From Vibrio sp. B1FLJ16 (GTDB lineage Bacteria; Pseudomonadota; Gammaproteobacteria; Enterobacterales; Vibrionaceae): 64,000 nucleotides of DNA. The notes beneath the pieces are model-generated. The model worked only from the letters and a program-made list of their open reading frames with translations. It was not told the origin of the DNA and ran no database searches. The stretch lies in assembly GCF_905175385.1 (NCBI RefSeq), contig NZ_HG992750.1:186001-250000 (forward strand). The letters are read 5' to 3'. Positions 8,671 to 18,092 of this stretch are shown here, piece by piece. Within the stretch, counting starts at the first letter, position 1, and each line of letters begins with the position of its first letter. A program made the translations under genes and the position numbers.

Positions 8671-9486
8671 CTACGGGCGTTCACCAGATTCAAGGCGTCG
8701 CTCGATATCTGCAATTACCTCTGGCAGATCGGCGATAGTGTCAATCAGGTAATGTGGTGAACTCTTGATAAACTTCGCGCGTGCTTTTTCACGGGCGCTA
8801 TCTAGTGTTGCTTTATCAGCCGCTTGGTATTCTTCAAATGTAAGGCCGGCTTCGTTGCCAGAAAGCAGCAGACCCACCGTCCACATACCTGCATTATGAC
8901 CTTCAAAGATACCAGGTGCAGAATCGTCCACTTTGACGCATGCTTTTACGTCTGTCACGCCAAGCTCAATCACGTTTTTCAGTGCCATGAAGGGGGCTGG
9001 ACGTCCGCCTTGTGGCAGATCATCGGTTGCGATAACGCAATCAGGTTGGTAACCGTAATCTGCTGCCACCGGGATGAGCACGTTCATCACTTCACGCGGG
9101 TAGCCAGAACAAGAACCAATTTTAATGCCCTGTGCTTTCAGGCCATTCACTACGTCAACCGCATTGAGGATCGGTTCGGCGTGGTCAGCGACTTTGGCAA
9201 TTTGAAGTGGCATAAATGCCGCGTAGATCGCACCTATGTCTTCACTGGTCATTGAACGACCGAACTTTTCGTTCCAGCGTTTATCAACCGCAGGAATACG
9301 ACCGACGGCCTGGATGTGCTCCCACTTGCCAAGGCCCATAGGTTCGCGCGCTTCTTCAAGGTTGATGTCAAAATTAAAACCCTGTTTAAAGGCTTCAACA
9401 AAGATGCTGGTGGGTGCGAATGAACCGAAGTCGACGATAGTGCCAGCCCAATCAAAGATGACGGCTTGAATTGGTGAGTTGCTCAT
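8671..9486 (-). CDS. phnX: Phosphonoacetaldehyde hydrolase (phosphonatase)
   Basis: 271 residues, HAD superfamily. It hydrolyses the C-P bond of phosphonoacetaldehyde to acetaldehyde and phosphate. The catalytic nucleophile is Asp12 in FDWAGTIVD. The Schiff-base Lys is in the cap-domain motif [11 protein letters not shown] (Lys54), the hallmark separating phosphonatases from other HAD proteins. [10 protein letters not shown] and [13 protein letters not shown] complete HAD motifs II-IV. The ATG at 9486 has AAAGGAT upstream. It is the last gene of the leftward phnW-pbfA-phnX operon, 54 bases after pbfA. Confidence 0.95.
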   Translation of the reverse strand: MSNSPIQAVIFDWAGTIVDFGSFAPTSIFVEAFKQGFNFDINLEEAREPMGLGKWEHIQAVGRIPAVDKRWNEKFGRSMTSEDIGAIYAAFMPLQIAKVADHAEPILNAVDVVNGLKAQGIKIGSCSGYPREVMNVLIPVAADYGYQPDCVIATDDLPQGGRPAPFMALKNVIELGVTDVKACVKVDDSAPGIFEGHNAGMWTVGLLLSGNEAGLTFEEYQAADKATLDSAREKARAKFIKSSPHYLIDTIADLPEVIADIERRLESGERP

Positions 9487-9540
9487 GTTTAATCCTTTTA
9501 TTACATGTCAGAGCACAAGAGGTACTCCGGTTAAATTGGG

Positions 9541-10935
9541 TTACGAGTAGTTAAAGTCTTTACATACTTTGGCAATGGCATCTTCAAAGATCGCCAGAGC
9601 TTGAGTGAGTTGTTCGCGGGTGATGATCAGCGGTGGACTGAGCTGAATCACGTTGCCTTGTGATACTTTAAAGCTCACGCCGTTATTCAGGCACTGGTAC
9701 AACACAGCTTCTGCCTCATCAAACGCGCGCTGTTTGGTTTCACGGTCAGTGACCAGCTCAACTCCCCACAACATGCCGATGCCGCGGATATCACCAATTA
9801 CCGGGTACTTTGCTTTCATCGTCAGTAGTTTTTCATGAATGAATTCGCCGTCGGCTTTGGCTTTATCCAGCAGGTTTTCTTGCTCGATGACTTCCATGGT
9901 CGCAAGTGCTGCGGCACAACCAATAGGGCTTTTCTCATGGGTGTAGTGCCCCATCGAGATTTGCTCGGCAGTGTTGTATTTGTCTTTGGTAACCATAGCC
10001 GCAATGGGAACTAATCCACCACCGAGACCTTTACCGATACATAAAATGTCCGGCTCAATATCGTAAGCTTGGTAAGTAAACCACTCACCGCTGCGACCCA
10101 TACCATTTGGAATGTCGTCGATGATCAGCATGACATTGTGTTTATCACAGATTTCACGAATGCGTTTCCAGTAGGCTTTACTTGGCACTTGCACATCGGT
10201 GTTGCGCACCGCTTCCGCGATGAATGCACCAATGCCGCCTTCTTTCTCAATTACGTATTCCAAATAATCGGCGTAGTGGACATCGCTATCATCGTTAACA
10301 GCGTTTTTATTCAAGGGAAACGCCCCTCGATAAGATACCGCTGGAGGAATGCGTTCAACGCCCGCCATCAGTGGTCCCATACCATGACGAAAACAGGCTT
10401 CACCTCCAACTGAAATGGCATCCAGTGACGCCCCGTGGAATGAATCCCACAGCGACACCACTTTGTAGTTACCTGTAATATGACGCGCGAGTTTTAGTGC
10501 CATACCGACTGTTGATGTCCCGCCCGGTGCAAACAATACGCGGTTTAGTTCTCCGCCACAGATTTGCGTGAGCTTTTCAGCACACTCAATCGCGGTTTCG
10601 TTGGTAAAGCGACGAGGCGAAAACGGTAACTTAGCGATTTGCTCCTGCACCCGTTTAATCACATGCGGATGACCGTAACCAAGCTGGTGGACGTTATTGC
10701 CATGGAAGTCCATGTACTTTTTGCCCGTCGCATCCTGTATATAGATACCTTCCGCTGCTTCCAACGTGTCAAGGCACGGCGTAGACATAGCTTGATGCAG
10801 GAAAACGTCTGAATCTCGCTGCAATAAGTTTTGTGTGCGATCATCATCCATTGAGGTATTCCATGCCTGGCGAGCGGGCGTCGTATTGACGTCCCCCTCG
10901 CTGCGAAAATGGGGCGGTTTTACATTCTGAGTCAT
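9541..10935 (-). CDS. pbfA: Class III aminotransferase-fold PLP enzyme, (R)-1-hydroxy-2-aminoethylphosphonate ammonia-lyase (PbfA)
   Basis: 464 residues. Aminotransferase class III fold, with PLP-binding Lys302 in the CIGKGLGGG motif and the cofactor-ring Asp in LIIDDIPNGMGRSG (ordinary class III transaminases usually have DE-Q-TG here). The gene lies between phnW and phnX. PbfA, characterised in Vibrio, sits in this same neighbourhood and converts (R)-1-hydroxy-AEP to phosphonoacetaldehyde and ammonia, which lets the PhnW/PhnX pathway use the hydroxylated phosphonate. The assignment rests on fold plus context. A plain omega-transaminase is the alternative. Ten bases separate it from phnW. 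Confidence 0.85.
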   Translation of the reverse strand: MTQNVKPPHFRSEGDVNTTPARQAWNTSMDDDRTQNLLQRDSDVFLHQAMSTPCLDTLEAAEGIYIQDATGKKYMDFHGNNVHQLGYGHPHVIKRVQEQIAKLPFSPRRFTNETAIECAEKLTQICGGELNRVLFAPGGTSTVGMALKLARHITGNYKVVSLWDSFHGASLDAISVGGEACFRHGMGPLMAGVERIPPAVSYRGAFPLNKNAVNDDSDVHYADYLEYVIEKEGGIGAFIAEAVRNTDVQVPSKAYWKRIREICDKHNVMLIIDDIPNGMGRSGEWFTYQAYDIEPDILCIGKGLGGGLVPIAAMVTKDKYNTAEQISMGHYTHEKSPIGCAAALATMEVIEQENLLDKAKADGEFIHEKLLTMKAKYPVIGDIRGIGMLWGVELVTDRETKQRAFDEAEAVLYQCLNNGVSFKVSQGNVIQLSPPLIITREQLTQALAIFEDAIAKVCKDFNYS

Positions 10936-10945
10936 GATGCTTACC

Positions 10946-12070
10946 TCAGTTTGTCAGCTCTTGCTCTTGTACTTCTTGCCAGTACATTGCGTTTTTCACT
11001 GCACCGATCAGACGCTCAATATCAGCCGGATAAACTTCTCCAATGTTGCCTATACGGAAACAGTCAGCGTTGGATACTTTGCCCGGGTAGATCACGAAGC
11101 CTTGCTCTTTCAGACGTGTATAGAAGGTTTTGAACTGGTAATCGCTGTGCACTGGTGAGTAAAAAGAAGTGATGATCGGCGAATGTAGCTCATCATTAAG
11201 TAGCGGCTCGAAACCAAGAGAGCGCATGCCCGCAACCAGAGTTTTCTGGTTAGTTTGGTATCGCTGATGACGTGCTTCAATCCCACCTTCTTGTTCCAGT
11301 TCAAGCAGAGCCTGATAAAACGCACGAACCGTGTGAGTTGGTGAAGTAAAACGCCATTTACCGTGGTTTACTTCCATACAGTGCCACTGGTCGTAAAGAT
11401 CCAGGCTGAGTGAACGTGCCTGCCCTTTACACTTTTCCAGTTCACTCTGTTTTGCAATCACAAAGCCAAAGCCCGGTACGCCTTGAATACACTTGTTCGC
11501 AGAGCTGATCAGAAAGTCGATATTGAGATCAGAAATATCCATCGGAATACCGCCGAAGCTCGACATAGCATCCAATATCACGACTTTTCCGTGAGCTTTC
11601 GCGACAGATGCAACATCTGCAATCGGGTTTAACATGCCTGTGGTTGTCTCACAGTGAACAATAGCTACATGAGTAATTATAGGATCCGATGCCAATGCAG
11701 CTTCCACCTCGTTCAAGTGTGGCTGTGATGTTTCACCAGGGGAGACGACATGGCACGGGATGTTAAGATATTCAGCAAGTTGCGCGATGCGCGCACCGTA
11801 GGCGCCATTATCGACGACAAGTAGTTTGCCTTCTTTACCAATAGCGCTGCCAATAGTTGCTTCTACTGAAGCGGTGCCGCTGCCTTGCATTAAAACACTG
11901 GTGTAGCCGTCTTGTTTGGTTGCTAGTTTCACCAGTTTCGAGCGGATCACTTCTACGATGCCTTTATTGTAATCGTCATCCCATGTACACCAGTCTTTCA
12001 GCATTGCTTCGCGGACAGTTTCAGAAGTGGATAATGGGCCAGGAGTTAGTAGTAGGTATTCGTTTTTCAT
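10946..12070 (-). CDS. phnW: 2-Aminoethylphosphonate:pyruvate aminotransferase
   Basis: 374 residues, class V aminotransferase fold. It transfers the amino group of AEP to pyruvate, giving phosphonoacetaldehyde and alanine. The N-terminus [11 protein letters not shown] and the PLP Lys193 in [15 protein letters not shown] are family hallmarks. I choose the ATG at 12070 (MKNEYLLL), with GGA 7 bases upstream. The open frame continues about 20 codons further, but that stretch crosses the operator palindrome at 12095-12108. It is the first gene of the operon phnW-pbfA-phnX. Confidence 0.95.
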   Translation of the reverse strand: MKNEYLLLTPGPLSTSETVREAMLKDWCTWDDDYNKGIVEVIRSKLVKLATKQDGYTSVLMQGSGTASVEATIGSAIGKEGKLLVVDNGAYGARIAQLAEYLNIPCHVVSPGETSQPHLNEVEAALASDPIITHVAIVHCETTTGMLNPIADVASVAKAHGKVVILDAMSSFGGIPMDISDLNIDFLISSANKCIQGVPGFGFVIAKQSELEKCKGQARSLSLDLYDQWHCMEVNHGKWRFTSPTHTVRAFYQALLELEQEGGIEARHQRYQTNQKTLVAGMRSLGFEPLLNDELHSPIITSFYSPVHSDYQFKTFYTRLKEQGFVIYPGKVSNADCFRIGNIGEVYPADIERLIGAVKNAMYWQEVQEQELTN

Positions 12071-12094
12071 CTCTATTTCCATTAGAATTTGCAT

Positions 12095-12108
12095 TTGGTA
12101 TATACCAA
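12095..12108. promoter_or_regulatory. Candidate PhnR operator (phnW promoter)
   Basis: The perfect 14-bp palindrome TTGGTATATACCAA lies 25 bases before the phnW start. On the minus strand it abuts a -10-like TATATT (12115-12110). The identical sequence stands before the ABC transporter ATPase gene. Confidence 0.8.
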
Positions 12109-12256
12109 TAATATAGACTAACTTTAGCAAAGATGAAAAAGTTTCGTAAATAGTGGATTAATGAATTTCATAAAACTTTCATATCCAAAAATAGAGCGAC
12201 TAAAAAGTCCAACTTAACGAGAACTTTCGCAAAAGAGCCATTTAACAGACATGAAT

Positions 12257-12305
12257 TTGTCATATTGACTAACTAGAGTAATAGGTGTTAACTGGTACAG
12301 ACCAA
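12257..12305 (+). promoter_or_regulatory. phnS promoter with variant PhnR operator
   Basis: A -35-like TTGTCA (12257-12262), a 16-base spacer and a -10-like TAATAG (12279-12284) are followed at 12292-12305 by CTGGTACAGACCAA. This differs from the exact palindrome at three positions but keeps both TGGT/ACCA arms. The geometry matches the promoter before the ATPase gene, where the exact palindrome sits just past the -10. Confidence 0.6.
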
Positions 12306-12339
12306 AATGGAAATTTGGCCAAATCAACAGGAGAAGATG

Positions 12340-13347
12340 ATGAAAAACTGTTTTATGAAAGGATCGTTGGCTACGCTTGTATCTTTGCTCGCTACAGGTG
12401 CAATGGCTGCACAGGAAGTGACGGTTTACACTGCTTTCGAAACTGACATTCTTGCTAAATACAAATCTGCATTTGAGAAAGACAACCCTGATATTGAGGT
12501 TAAATGGGTTCGTGATTCTACTGGTATTATGACTGCTAAGTTACTGGCAGAAAAGAATAACCCGCAAGCAGAAGTCGTATGGGGACTTGCCGGCTCGTCA
12601 ATGGCACTGCTCAAGGAAGAAGGTCTGTTAAAGGCTTATACGCCTAAAGGTGTTGAAGCGCTTAATGCGAACCTGAATGACCCTCAATCCAATCAGGCCT
12701 GGTTCGGTAACGATGCATTCTTTAATGCGGTTTGTTTCAACGAAGTGGTAGCAAAACAGCTAAATCTGCCTAAGCCAACGTCATGGGAAGACCTGACTAA
12801 ACCGGTTTACAAAGGCCACATTGCAATGCCTAACCCAGCATCGTCTGGCACTGGCTACATGCAGGTTTCTGCCTGGTTGCAAAACATGGGTGAAGATAAA
12901 GCATGGAACTACATGCGTGATCTGGACAAGAACATCGCACACTACACGCATTCTGGCTCTAAGCCTTGTGTGCAGGCTGGCATGGGCGAAGTGGCTATCG
13001 GTATCTCTATGGCGAGCCGTGGCGCGAAGCTGAAAACTCAGGGCGCACCTTTGGCTGTTATCACGCCTAAGGGGATCGGCTGGGAATCTGAAGCGGTTGG
13101 CCTAGTGAAAGAATCTGACGCCGCGAAGCGTGTGGTTGACTGGTCTATCTCGAAAGCTGCTAATGAGCTTTATGTAGAAATGTACCCGGTAGTGGCTCAC
13201 AAAGAGGTGAAAGCTACGGTATCTAACTTCCCTAATGTTCAAGACAACATGGCGCAGATGGACTTTGCGCAAATGGGCAGTAAGCGAGCAGAAATCCTTG
13301 CGACATGGTCTGAGAAATTCGACGCGAAATCAGAGCCAAAGTCATAA
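12340..13347 (+). CDS. phnS: Periplasmic 2-aminoethylphosphonate-binding protein of ABC importer
   Basis: About 335 residues with a signal peptide ending ATGAMA-AQ. Mature protein begins QEVTVYTAFETDILAKYK, typical of the iron/spermidine/phosphonate-type solute-binding fold (SBP_bac family). I start at the second of two adjacent ATGs (12340) because AGGAG lies 6 bases before it. An ATG 11 codons upstream has no ribosome site. Position beside phnW and ahead of the ATPase and permease identifies AEP as the likely ligand. An attenuator-like hairpin lies between it and the ATPase gene. The name follows the PhnS-type AEP transporters. Confidence 0.88.
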   Translation: MKNCFMKGSLATLVSLLATGAMAAQEVTVYTAFETDILAKYKSAFEKDNPDIEVKWVRDSTGIMTAKLLAEKNNPQAEVVWGLAGSSMALLKEEGLLKAYTPKGVEALNANLNDPQSNQAWFGNDAFFNAVCFNEVVAKQLNLPKPTSWEDLTKPVYKGHIAMPNPASSGTGYMQVSAWLQNMGEDKAWNYMRDLDKNIAHYTHSGSKPCVQAGMGEVAIGISMASRGAKLKTQGAPLAVITPKGIGWESEAVGLVKESDAAKRVVDWSISKAANELYVEMYPVVAHKEVKATVSNFPNVQDNMAQMDFAQMGSKRAEILATWSEKFDAKSEPKS

Positions 13348-13371
13348 TAATCATCTTAAACATCATTCCTG

Positions 13372-13398
13372 AAGGAGAGCAGCAGCTCTCCTTTTTTT
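13372..13398 (+). terminator. Terminator/attenuator after phnS
   Basis: Stem AAGGAGAGC/GCTCTCCTT, 4-base loop, then TTTTT. It separates the binding-protein gene from the ATPase gene, which has its own promoter. This is a common way to make extra binding protein. Confidence 0.9.
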
Positions 13399-13495
13399 CA
13401 TTCTGTGAAAAGTGAAAACACTGGGTTGGTGTGATACTTGCTTTCGCTTAATCGTTAGAAGGGATTCATCTATTTGTCATCTGGTGACTATAAAT

Positions 13496-13542
13496 TTGTC
13501 ATTGAGCCGTAATAAACTAGAATTAAAGTTGGTATATACCAA
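13496..13542 (+). promoter_or_regulatory. phnT promoter with PhnR operator
   Basis: TTGTCA (13496-13501), 16-base spacer, TAGAAT (13518-13523), then the exact palindrome TTGGTATATACCAA at 13529-13542, which would cover the transcription start. GGAGAG and the ATG of the ATPase gene follow directly. Confidence 0.78.
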
Positions 13543-13556
13543 ATGGAGAGTGTGTT

Positions 13557-14675
13557 ATGTCAACTAACCAACCTTATCTGAACATTGAAAATGCAGTGAA
13601 ACAATTCGGAACGTTCACTGCGTTAAAGCAAATCTCGCTGGCTATTCAAAAGGGAGAGTTTGTTTGTTTTTTAGGCCCATCTGGATGCGGTAAAACAACC
13701 CTGCTTCGTGCAATCGCCGGTCTAGATTTACCAACCTCAGGCGCGATTTTTCAAGACGGTCAGGAGATTACCTTTCTGCCACCAGAAAAGCGTGATTTTG
13801 GTATTGTGTTCCAGTCTTATGCGCTGTTCCCGAATCTGACGGTTCAGGAAAACATAGCTATTGGTTTAAAGAACCAGGGCATGACAACTAATGAAGCATT
13901 AGAGAAAGTTGACCAGTGGCTGGAAACGATTGGTTTACCGACCTCAGGCCAGAAGTTCCCGAACCAGCTTTCTGGCGGTCAGCAGCAGCGTGTCGCTTTA
14001 GCGCGTGCGCTTGCTTTATCTCCGGGGCTTCTCCTTTTAGATGAACCATTATCAGCACTTGACGCAAAAGTGCGTGTTCACTTACGTGATGAGATTTGTA
14101 AGTTGCAACGTAAATTAGGTATTACCACCGTCATGGTGACGCATGATCAGGATGAGGCACTATCCATGGCCGACAGAATTGTGGTGATGAATCATGGTGT
14201 GATAGAGCAGGTCGGCACACCGCAAGAAATTTACCAAAAACCGGCTACGCGCTTTGTGGCAGAGTTTGTCGGCAGCATGAACTTTATTGAAACGTCAGTA
14301 GTAACAGAGTCTCAGGTACGTATTGCAGAGACGCTGTTACCTGCGCCAGGTTTAACTAACCGTAAGATTCAACGTGGCGAATGCTTTGACTTGGCCGTTC
14401 GTCCGGAGAGCATCAAATTTGTTGAGAACTACCGCGATTCGCTGCCTGTCAGAGTTACGGCAACTGAGTTTTTAGGTGCGTTTTTCCGCGTGGATTGCGA
14501 GTTGCAAAATGACAGTCAAGCGAAGCCTGTTATTGTTGATGTACCGGTAGATACGGTGCAGAACCTCAATATTCGAGTCGGCGATGTTCGTTATATCCAG
14601 TTTGCTGAAACGGGTTTACACGGCTATGTCACCCCTGCAACGGGTAAAGCTTTCAAGAAAGCGTTAGCGGCATAG
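13557..14675 (+). CDS. phnT: ABC importer ATPase for 2-aminoethylphosphonate
   Basis: 372 residues. Walker A GPSGCGKTT (about 40-48), signature [15 protein letters not shown], Walker B LLLLDEPLSALD, and a switch His in MVTHDQDEAL. The C-terminal 120 residues form a TOBE-like regulatory domain, as in PotA/FbpC-type ATPases. It energises the fused permease that starts 8 bases downstream. Specificity for AEP is inferred from the operon and from the binding-protein family. Confidence 0.9.
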   Translation: MSTNQPYLNIENAVKQFGTFTALKQISLAIQKGEFVCFLGPSGCGKTTLLRAIAGLDLPTSGAIFQDGQEITFLPPEKRDFGIVFQSYALFPNLTVQENIAIGLKNQGMTTNEALEKVDQWLETIGLPTSGQKFPNQLSGGQQQRVALARALALSPGLLLLDEPLSALDAKVRVHLRDEICKLQRKLGITTVMVTHDQDEALSMADRIVVMNHGVIEQVGTPQEIYQKPATRFVAEFVGSMNFIETSVVTESQVRIAETLLPAPGLTNRKIQRGECFDLAVRPESIKFVENYRDSLPVRVTATEFLGAFFRVDCELQNDSQAKPVIVDVPVDTVQNLNIRVGDVRYIQFAETGLHGYVTPATGKAFKKALAA

Positions 14676-14683
14676 GTGCAAAC

Positions 14684-16408
14684 ATGGATGCGAAAATAAT
14701 GACGATAAACAGTCTTATTAATCAAGACAAAGCAAAATCTGTTCTGGGGCGTATCAGCCGTGACAACCTCGTGTTGTTTGGTTTATTAGCTGGCCTGTCG
14801 AGCCTGATGGTATTGTTCATTCTGATGCCACTGTGGGCAATGCTGACCAAAAGTGTACAAAATAGCGATGGTGAGTTCGTCGGGCTGGCCAACTTTGTCA
14901 CTTACTTTTCTTCCTCAAGCTTGTGGGTGTCAGTAGGTAATACATTTACTCTGGGTGTGGTTGTGACTCTGGTGGTTGGCATACTGGCATTTGGTTATGC
15001 TTACGCTCTGACTCGCTCATGTATGCCGTTTAAAGGTTTGTTTCAAATCTTAGGGACAGCACCGATTCTTGCGCCTTCTCTTCTTCCTGCTATCAGTTTG
15101 ATCTTTCTGTTTGGTAATCAAGGCGTGGCGAAAGATTTGCTTGGCGAGCATTCTGTGTACGGCGTTATCGGTATCTCAATGGGGCTTATTTTCTGGACTT
15201 TTCCCCACGCACTGATGATCCTCACCACATCGCTGCGTACTTCTGACGCGCGTCTTTATGAAGCCGCTCGTGCACTGAAAACCTCACCGATGAAAACGTT
15301 CTTTATGGTGACTTTACCTGCGGCAAAATACGGTTTAATCAGTACGCTGATTGTTGTGTTTACTCTGGTGATCACTGATTTCGGTGTACCGAAAGTGATC
15401 GGTGGTAGCTACAACGTTCTGGCGACGGATATCTTCAAACAAGTCGTAGGTCAGCAGAACTTTTCCATGGGGGCGGTGACCAGCATCATGCTGCTTTTCC
15501 CTGCGGTGATGGCATTTGGTGCTGATTGCTGGGTTCAAAAAAAGCAAAAGAGTTTGTTTGATACCCGCTCGGTCGCTTACCAACCGGAACCAAATAAAAC
15601 TCGTGACGGAGTGTGCTTTTTATACTGTTCGCTGATTTCTGTCGCGGTACTGGCTGTACTCGGCATGGCGGTTTACGGCTCATTGGTGACTTTCTGGCCA
15701 TGGAACAAAGCGCTGACGCTGAATAATTACAACTTTGCAGAAATGAGTACCTATGGGTGGAGTCCGTTCTTTAACTCACTCACTTTGGCTGGTTGGACAG
15801 CGGTTATCGGTACTGCTGTGATTTTCATCGGTGCTTACTGCATCGAGAAAGGCCGCGCGTTTGGTCCGGTCCGTCAGGCAATGCAAATGCTGAGTGTGGT
15901 TCCGATGGCGGTACCTGGTATGGTCCTGGGTTTGGGGTACATCTTTTATTTTAACGATGTAAATAACCCGTTGAATGTGCTTTACGGTACGATGGCGTTT
16001 CTGGTTATAAACACTGTGGTGCACTATTACACCGTTGGTCACATGACAGCGTTAACCTCCCTGAAGCAACTTCCTTCAGAATTAGAAGCGACGGCGGCGT
16101 CGGTCAACCTGCCTCAGTACAAGTTATTTTTTAAAGTAACCTTACCGGTTTGTATGCCTGCGATTTTGGACATTGCGACCTACCTGTTTGTTAATGCATT
16201 GACCACCACTTCTGCGGTAGTATTCCTGTACTCAACCGATACTATTCCTGCTTCAGTATCGATACTGAATATGGATGATGCAGGTCAGACGGGAGCCGCT
16301 GCTGCGATGGCGGTGATGATCATGATGTCTGCCGCAATCGCGAAGATCGTTCAGATGACGTTGGGTAAGTTGTTAGAAAATCGCACACAGGCTTGGCGTA
16401 AGAGATAA
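14684..16408 (+). CDS. phnU: ABC importer permease for 2-aminoethylphosphonate (fused two-domain)
   Basis: 574 residues with about 12 membrane helices and two binding-protein-dependent transport domains in one chain. EAA loops are visible in each half (YEAARALKTSPMKTFFMVTLP near 190-210; LEATAASVNLPQYKLFFKVTLP near 470-490). One polypeptide therefore replaces the two permeases found in PhnSTUV-type systems. AGGTG precedes the ATG at 14684. It is followed after 9 bases by the regulator gene. Confidence 0.9.
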   Translation: MDAKIMTINSLINQDKAKSVLGRISRDNLVLFGLLAGLSSLMVLFILMPLWAMLTKSVQNSDGEFVGLANFVTYFSSSSLWVSVGNTFTLGVVVTLVVGILAFGYAYALTRSCMPFKGLFQILGTAPILAPSLLPAISLIFLFGNQGVAKDLLGEHSVYGVIGISMGLIFWTFPHALMILTTSLRTSDARLYEAARALKTSPMKTFFMVTLPAAKYGLISTLIVVFTLVITDFGVPKVIGGSYNVLATDIFKQVVGQQNFSMGAVTSIMLLFPAVMAFGADCWVQKKQKSLFDTRSVAYQPEPNKTRDGVCFLYCSLISVAVLAVLGMAVYGSLVTFWPWNKALTLNNYNFAEMSTYGWSPFFNSLTLAGWTAVIGTAVIFIGAYCIEKGRAFGPVRQAMQMLSVVPMAVPGMVLGLGYIFYFNDVNNPLNVLYGTMAFLVINTVVHYYTVGHMTALTSLKQLPSELEATAASVNLPQYKLFFKVTLPVCMPAILDIATYLFVNALTTTSAVVFLYSTDTIPASVSILNMDDAGQTGAAAAMAVMIMMSAAIAKIVQMTLGKLLENRTQAWRKR

Positions 16409-16417
16409 GGACAATTC

Positions 16418-17122
16418 GTGCAGTACGTAAAAATTAAAGATTCGATTGTTGAACAGATTGAGGCGGGCATGTTGTCGCCACGTCAGAAGCTGCCTGCGGA
16501 ACGTAAACTGGCGGAGTCTTTCGACACGACACGGGTTACGTTACGTGAAGCCTTGTCGTTACTAGAAGCGGAAGGGCGTATTTATCGTGAAGATCGCAGA
16601 GGCTGGTTTATCTCTCCGGAGCCACTGCGCTACGACCCTACTCAAACGCTGAATTTTCCAAACATGGCGAAAGCGCAGAACCGCGTACCAAAAACAGAGC
16701 TGATTGGTGCAAAGGGCACGCTGGCGAATAAGCAGTCTGCACGTTTGCTCCAACTGCAGCCGTTTTCGGATGTCTATCGTGTTGACCGTGTTCGTTATTT
16801 AGAAGACAGACCCGTAGTGTATGTGACGAACTATATTCGTCCGGAGTTGTTTCCGAATTTGCTGAGCTTTGATCTCACCAACTCGCTTACCGATATTTAT
16901 CGCGAGCACTTTGGTGTTGTGTATCAAAAGACGCGTTACCGAATTTCTACCAGCTCTCTGTTAGGTGACGTGGCTCAGGCTCTGCGAGCTACATCAGGTA
17001 CGCCTGCAATGGTTGTTGAGCGCACTAACTACAATCAGCACGGAGAATTGATTGACTGCGATATCGAGTATTGGCGACATGATGCAATTAGTATCGAGTC
17101 GGTGGCAGAACTCAATCACTAA
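16418..17122 (+). CDS. phnR: GntR-family regulator of phosphonate use
   Basis: 234 residues. N-terminal winged helix (about 3-68; LPAERKLAESFDTTRVTLREALSLLEAEG) and a C-terminal UTRA effector domain (about 90-230), the HutC subfamily layout. The start is a GTG at 16418, with AAGGA 6 bases upstream. It is the last gene of the importer operon, so it should be autoregulated. HutC-type proteins bind short palindromes, and TTGGTATATACCAA at the divergent phnW and phnT promoters is the obvious candidate. The effector may be AEP or a pathway intermediate (inference). Confidence 0.9.
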   Translation: MQYVKIKDSIVEQIEAGMLSPRQKLPAERKLAESFDTTRVTLREALSLLEAEGRIYREDRRGWFISPEPLRYDPTQTLNFPNMAKAQNRVPKTELIGAKGTLANKQSARLLQLQPFSDVYRVDRVRYLEDRPVVYVTNYIRPELFPNLLSFDLTNSLTDIYREHFGVVYQKTRYRISTSSLLGDVAQALRATSGTPAMVVERTNYNQHGELIDCDIEYWRHDAISIESVAELNH

Positions 17123-17142
17123 TATTCATTTATATCAACGTT

Positions 17143-17172
17143 AAAGGCTCCATCCCGGAGTCTTTATTTTTT
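17143..17172 (+). terminator. Terminator after phnR
   Basis: Stem AAAGGCTCC/GGAGTCTTT (one G-T pair), then ATTTTTT. It ends only a few bases before the ribosome site of the next gene, so the EamA gene probably depends on readthrough. Confidence 0.8.
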
Positions 17173-17189
17173 CCGGCAGGATAAAACAA

Positions 17190-18092
17190 ATGGATTTCTT
17201 GGCGATTGCATTAGTCGTATTTTCCGCGGTTTTGCATGCGGGCTGGAATATCTTAGGCAAAAGTAACTCGGGCTCTGGGCTGGCATTTACCATGGCTGCA
17301 AGCCTATCCGCCTGCGGAGTTCTCACACCGTATCTGATTTGGTATCTGACTACAATTGGCTGGATGTCATTACCAACAGAGTTTTGGGCGATGCTGGCCT
17401 TTAGCGGGTTAGCACAAATTGTTTATCTCATTGGCCTAGTTGTTGCCTACAAACAGGCCGATGTTGGTGTGATTTACCCGATTGCCAGAGCGCTGCCAGT
17501 GATGATGGTCGGCGCAGTCAGTGTTGCGTTAGGCCATGAGCTTTCGCTACAGCAATGGATCGGTTTTGCGTTGATCACCTGCGGCTGTATTTTGGTGCCC
17601 TTGACTCAACTGCGTCAGGTGACGGTAGCAGCTTACCTGAATGTTGGTGTCTTCTGGGCGTTTATCGCAGCACTTGGTACAACGGGTTACTCTGTGGTGG
17701 ACAAAGAAGCTCTGAGCCTGATCTCGCAGCAAGTGTCTGTAACCCTGAGTGATAAATACAGTGCAATCTTTTATCTTGGTGCCCAGTTCTGGGCGATTGG
17801 CTTACCGGTGCTGATGTGGTGTTTGTGCACTGGTAACCTTCACGAGATTAACACGGCTTGGCAAATCAGAAAAAGCGCGGGTATGGCAGGCGTTATGATG
17901 GCAACGACTTACGGTATGGTGCTGTTTGCGATGACGATGACAGAAAACGTCAGCCTGGTGGTTGCGTTACGTCAAATTAGTATTGTCTTCGGTTTGCTGA
18001 TGGGGATATGGCTGCTCTCTGAGAAGTGGTATTTCACCCGGGTAGGTGGGGTAGTACTAATACTTTCGGGACTGATCCTTACTTTTACTTAA
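17190..18092 (+). CDS. EamA/DMT-family permease
   Basis: 300 residues, about 10 membrane helices in two five-helix halves of the drug/metabolite transporter superfamily (VFSAVLHAGWNILGKSN in helix 1; second half from about 150). Relatives export amino acids or metabolites. Placement directly after phnR suggests a role in phosphonate metabolism, for example export of a by-product, but the intervening terminator weakens the link. Confidence 0.75.
   Translation: MDFLAIALVVFSAVLHAGWNILGKSNSGSGLAFTMAASLSACGVLTPYLIWYLTTIGWMSLPTEFWAMLAFSGLAQIVYLIGLVVAYKQADVGVIYPIARALPVMMVGAVSVALGHELSLQQWIGFALITCGCILVPLTQLRQVTVAAYLNVGVFWAFIAALGTTGYSVVDKEALSLISQQVSVTLSDKYSAIFYLGAQFWAIGLPVLMWCLCTGNLHEINTAWQIRKSAGMAGVMMATTYGMVLFAMTMTENVSLVVALRQISIVFGLLMGIWLLSEKWYFTRVGGVVLILSGLILTFT

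Noticed and set aside
12071..12130. Upstream extension of phnW by about 20 residues
   Set aside because: PhnW proteins begin near [12 protein letters not shown]. The extension crosses the operator palindrome and lacks a ribosome site.
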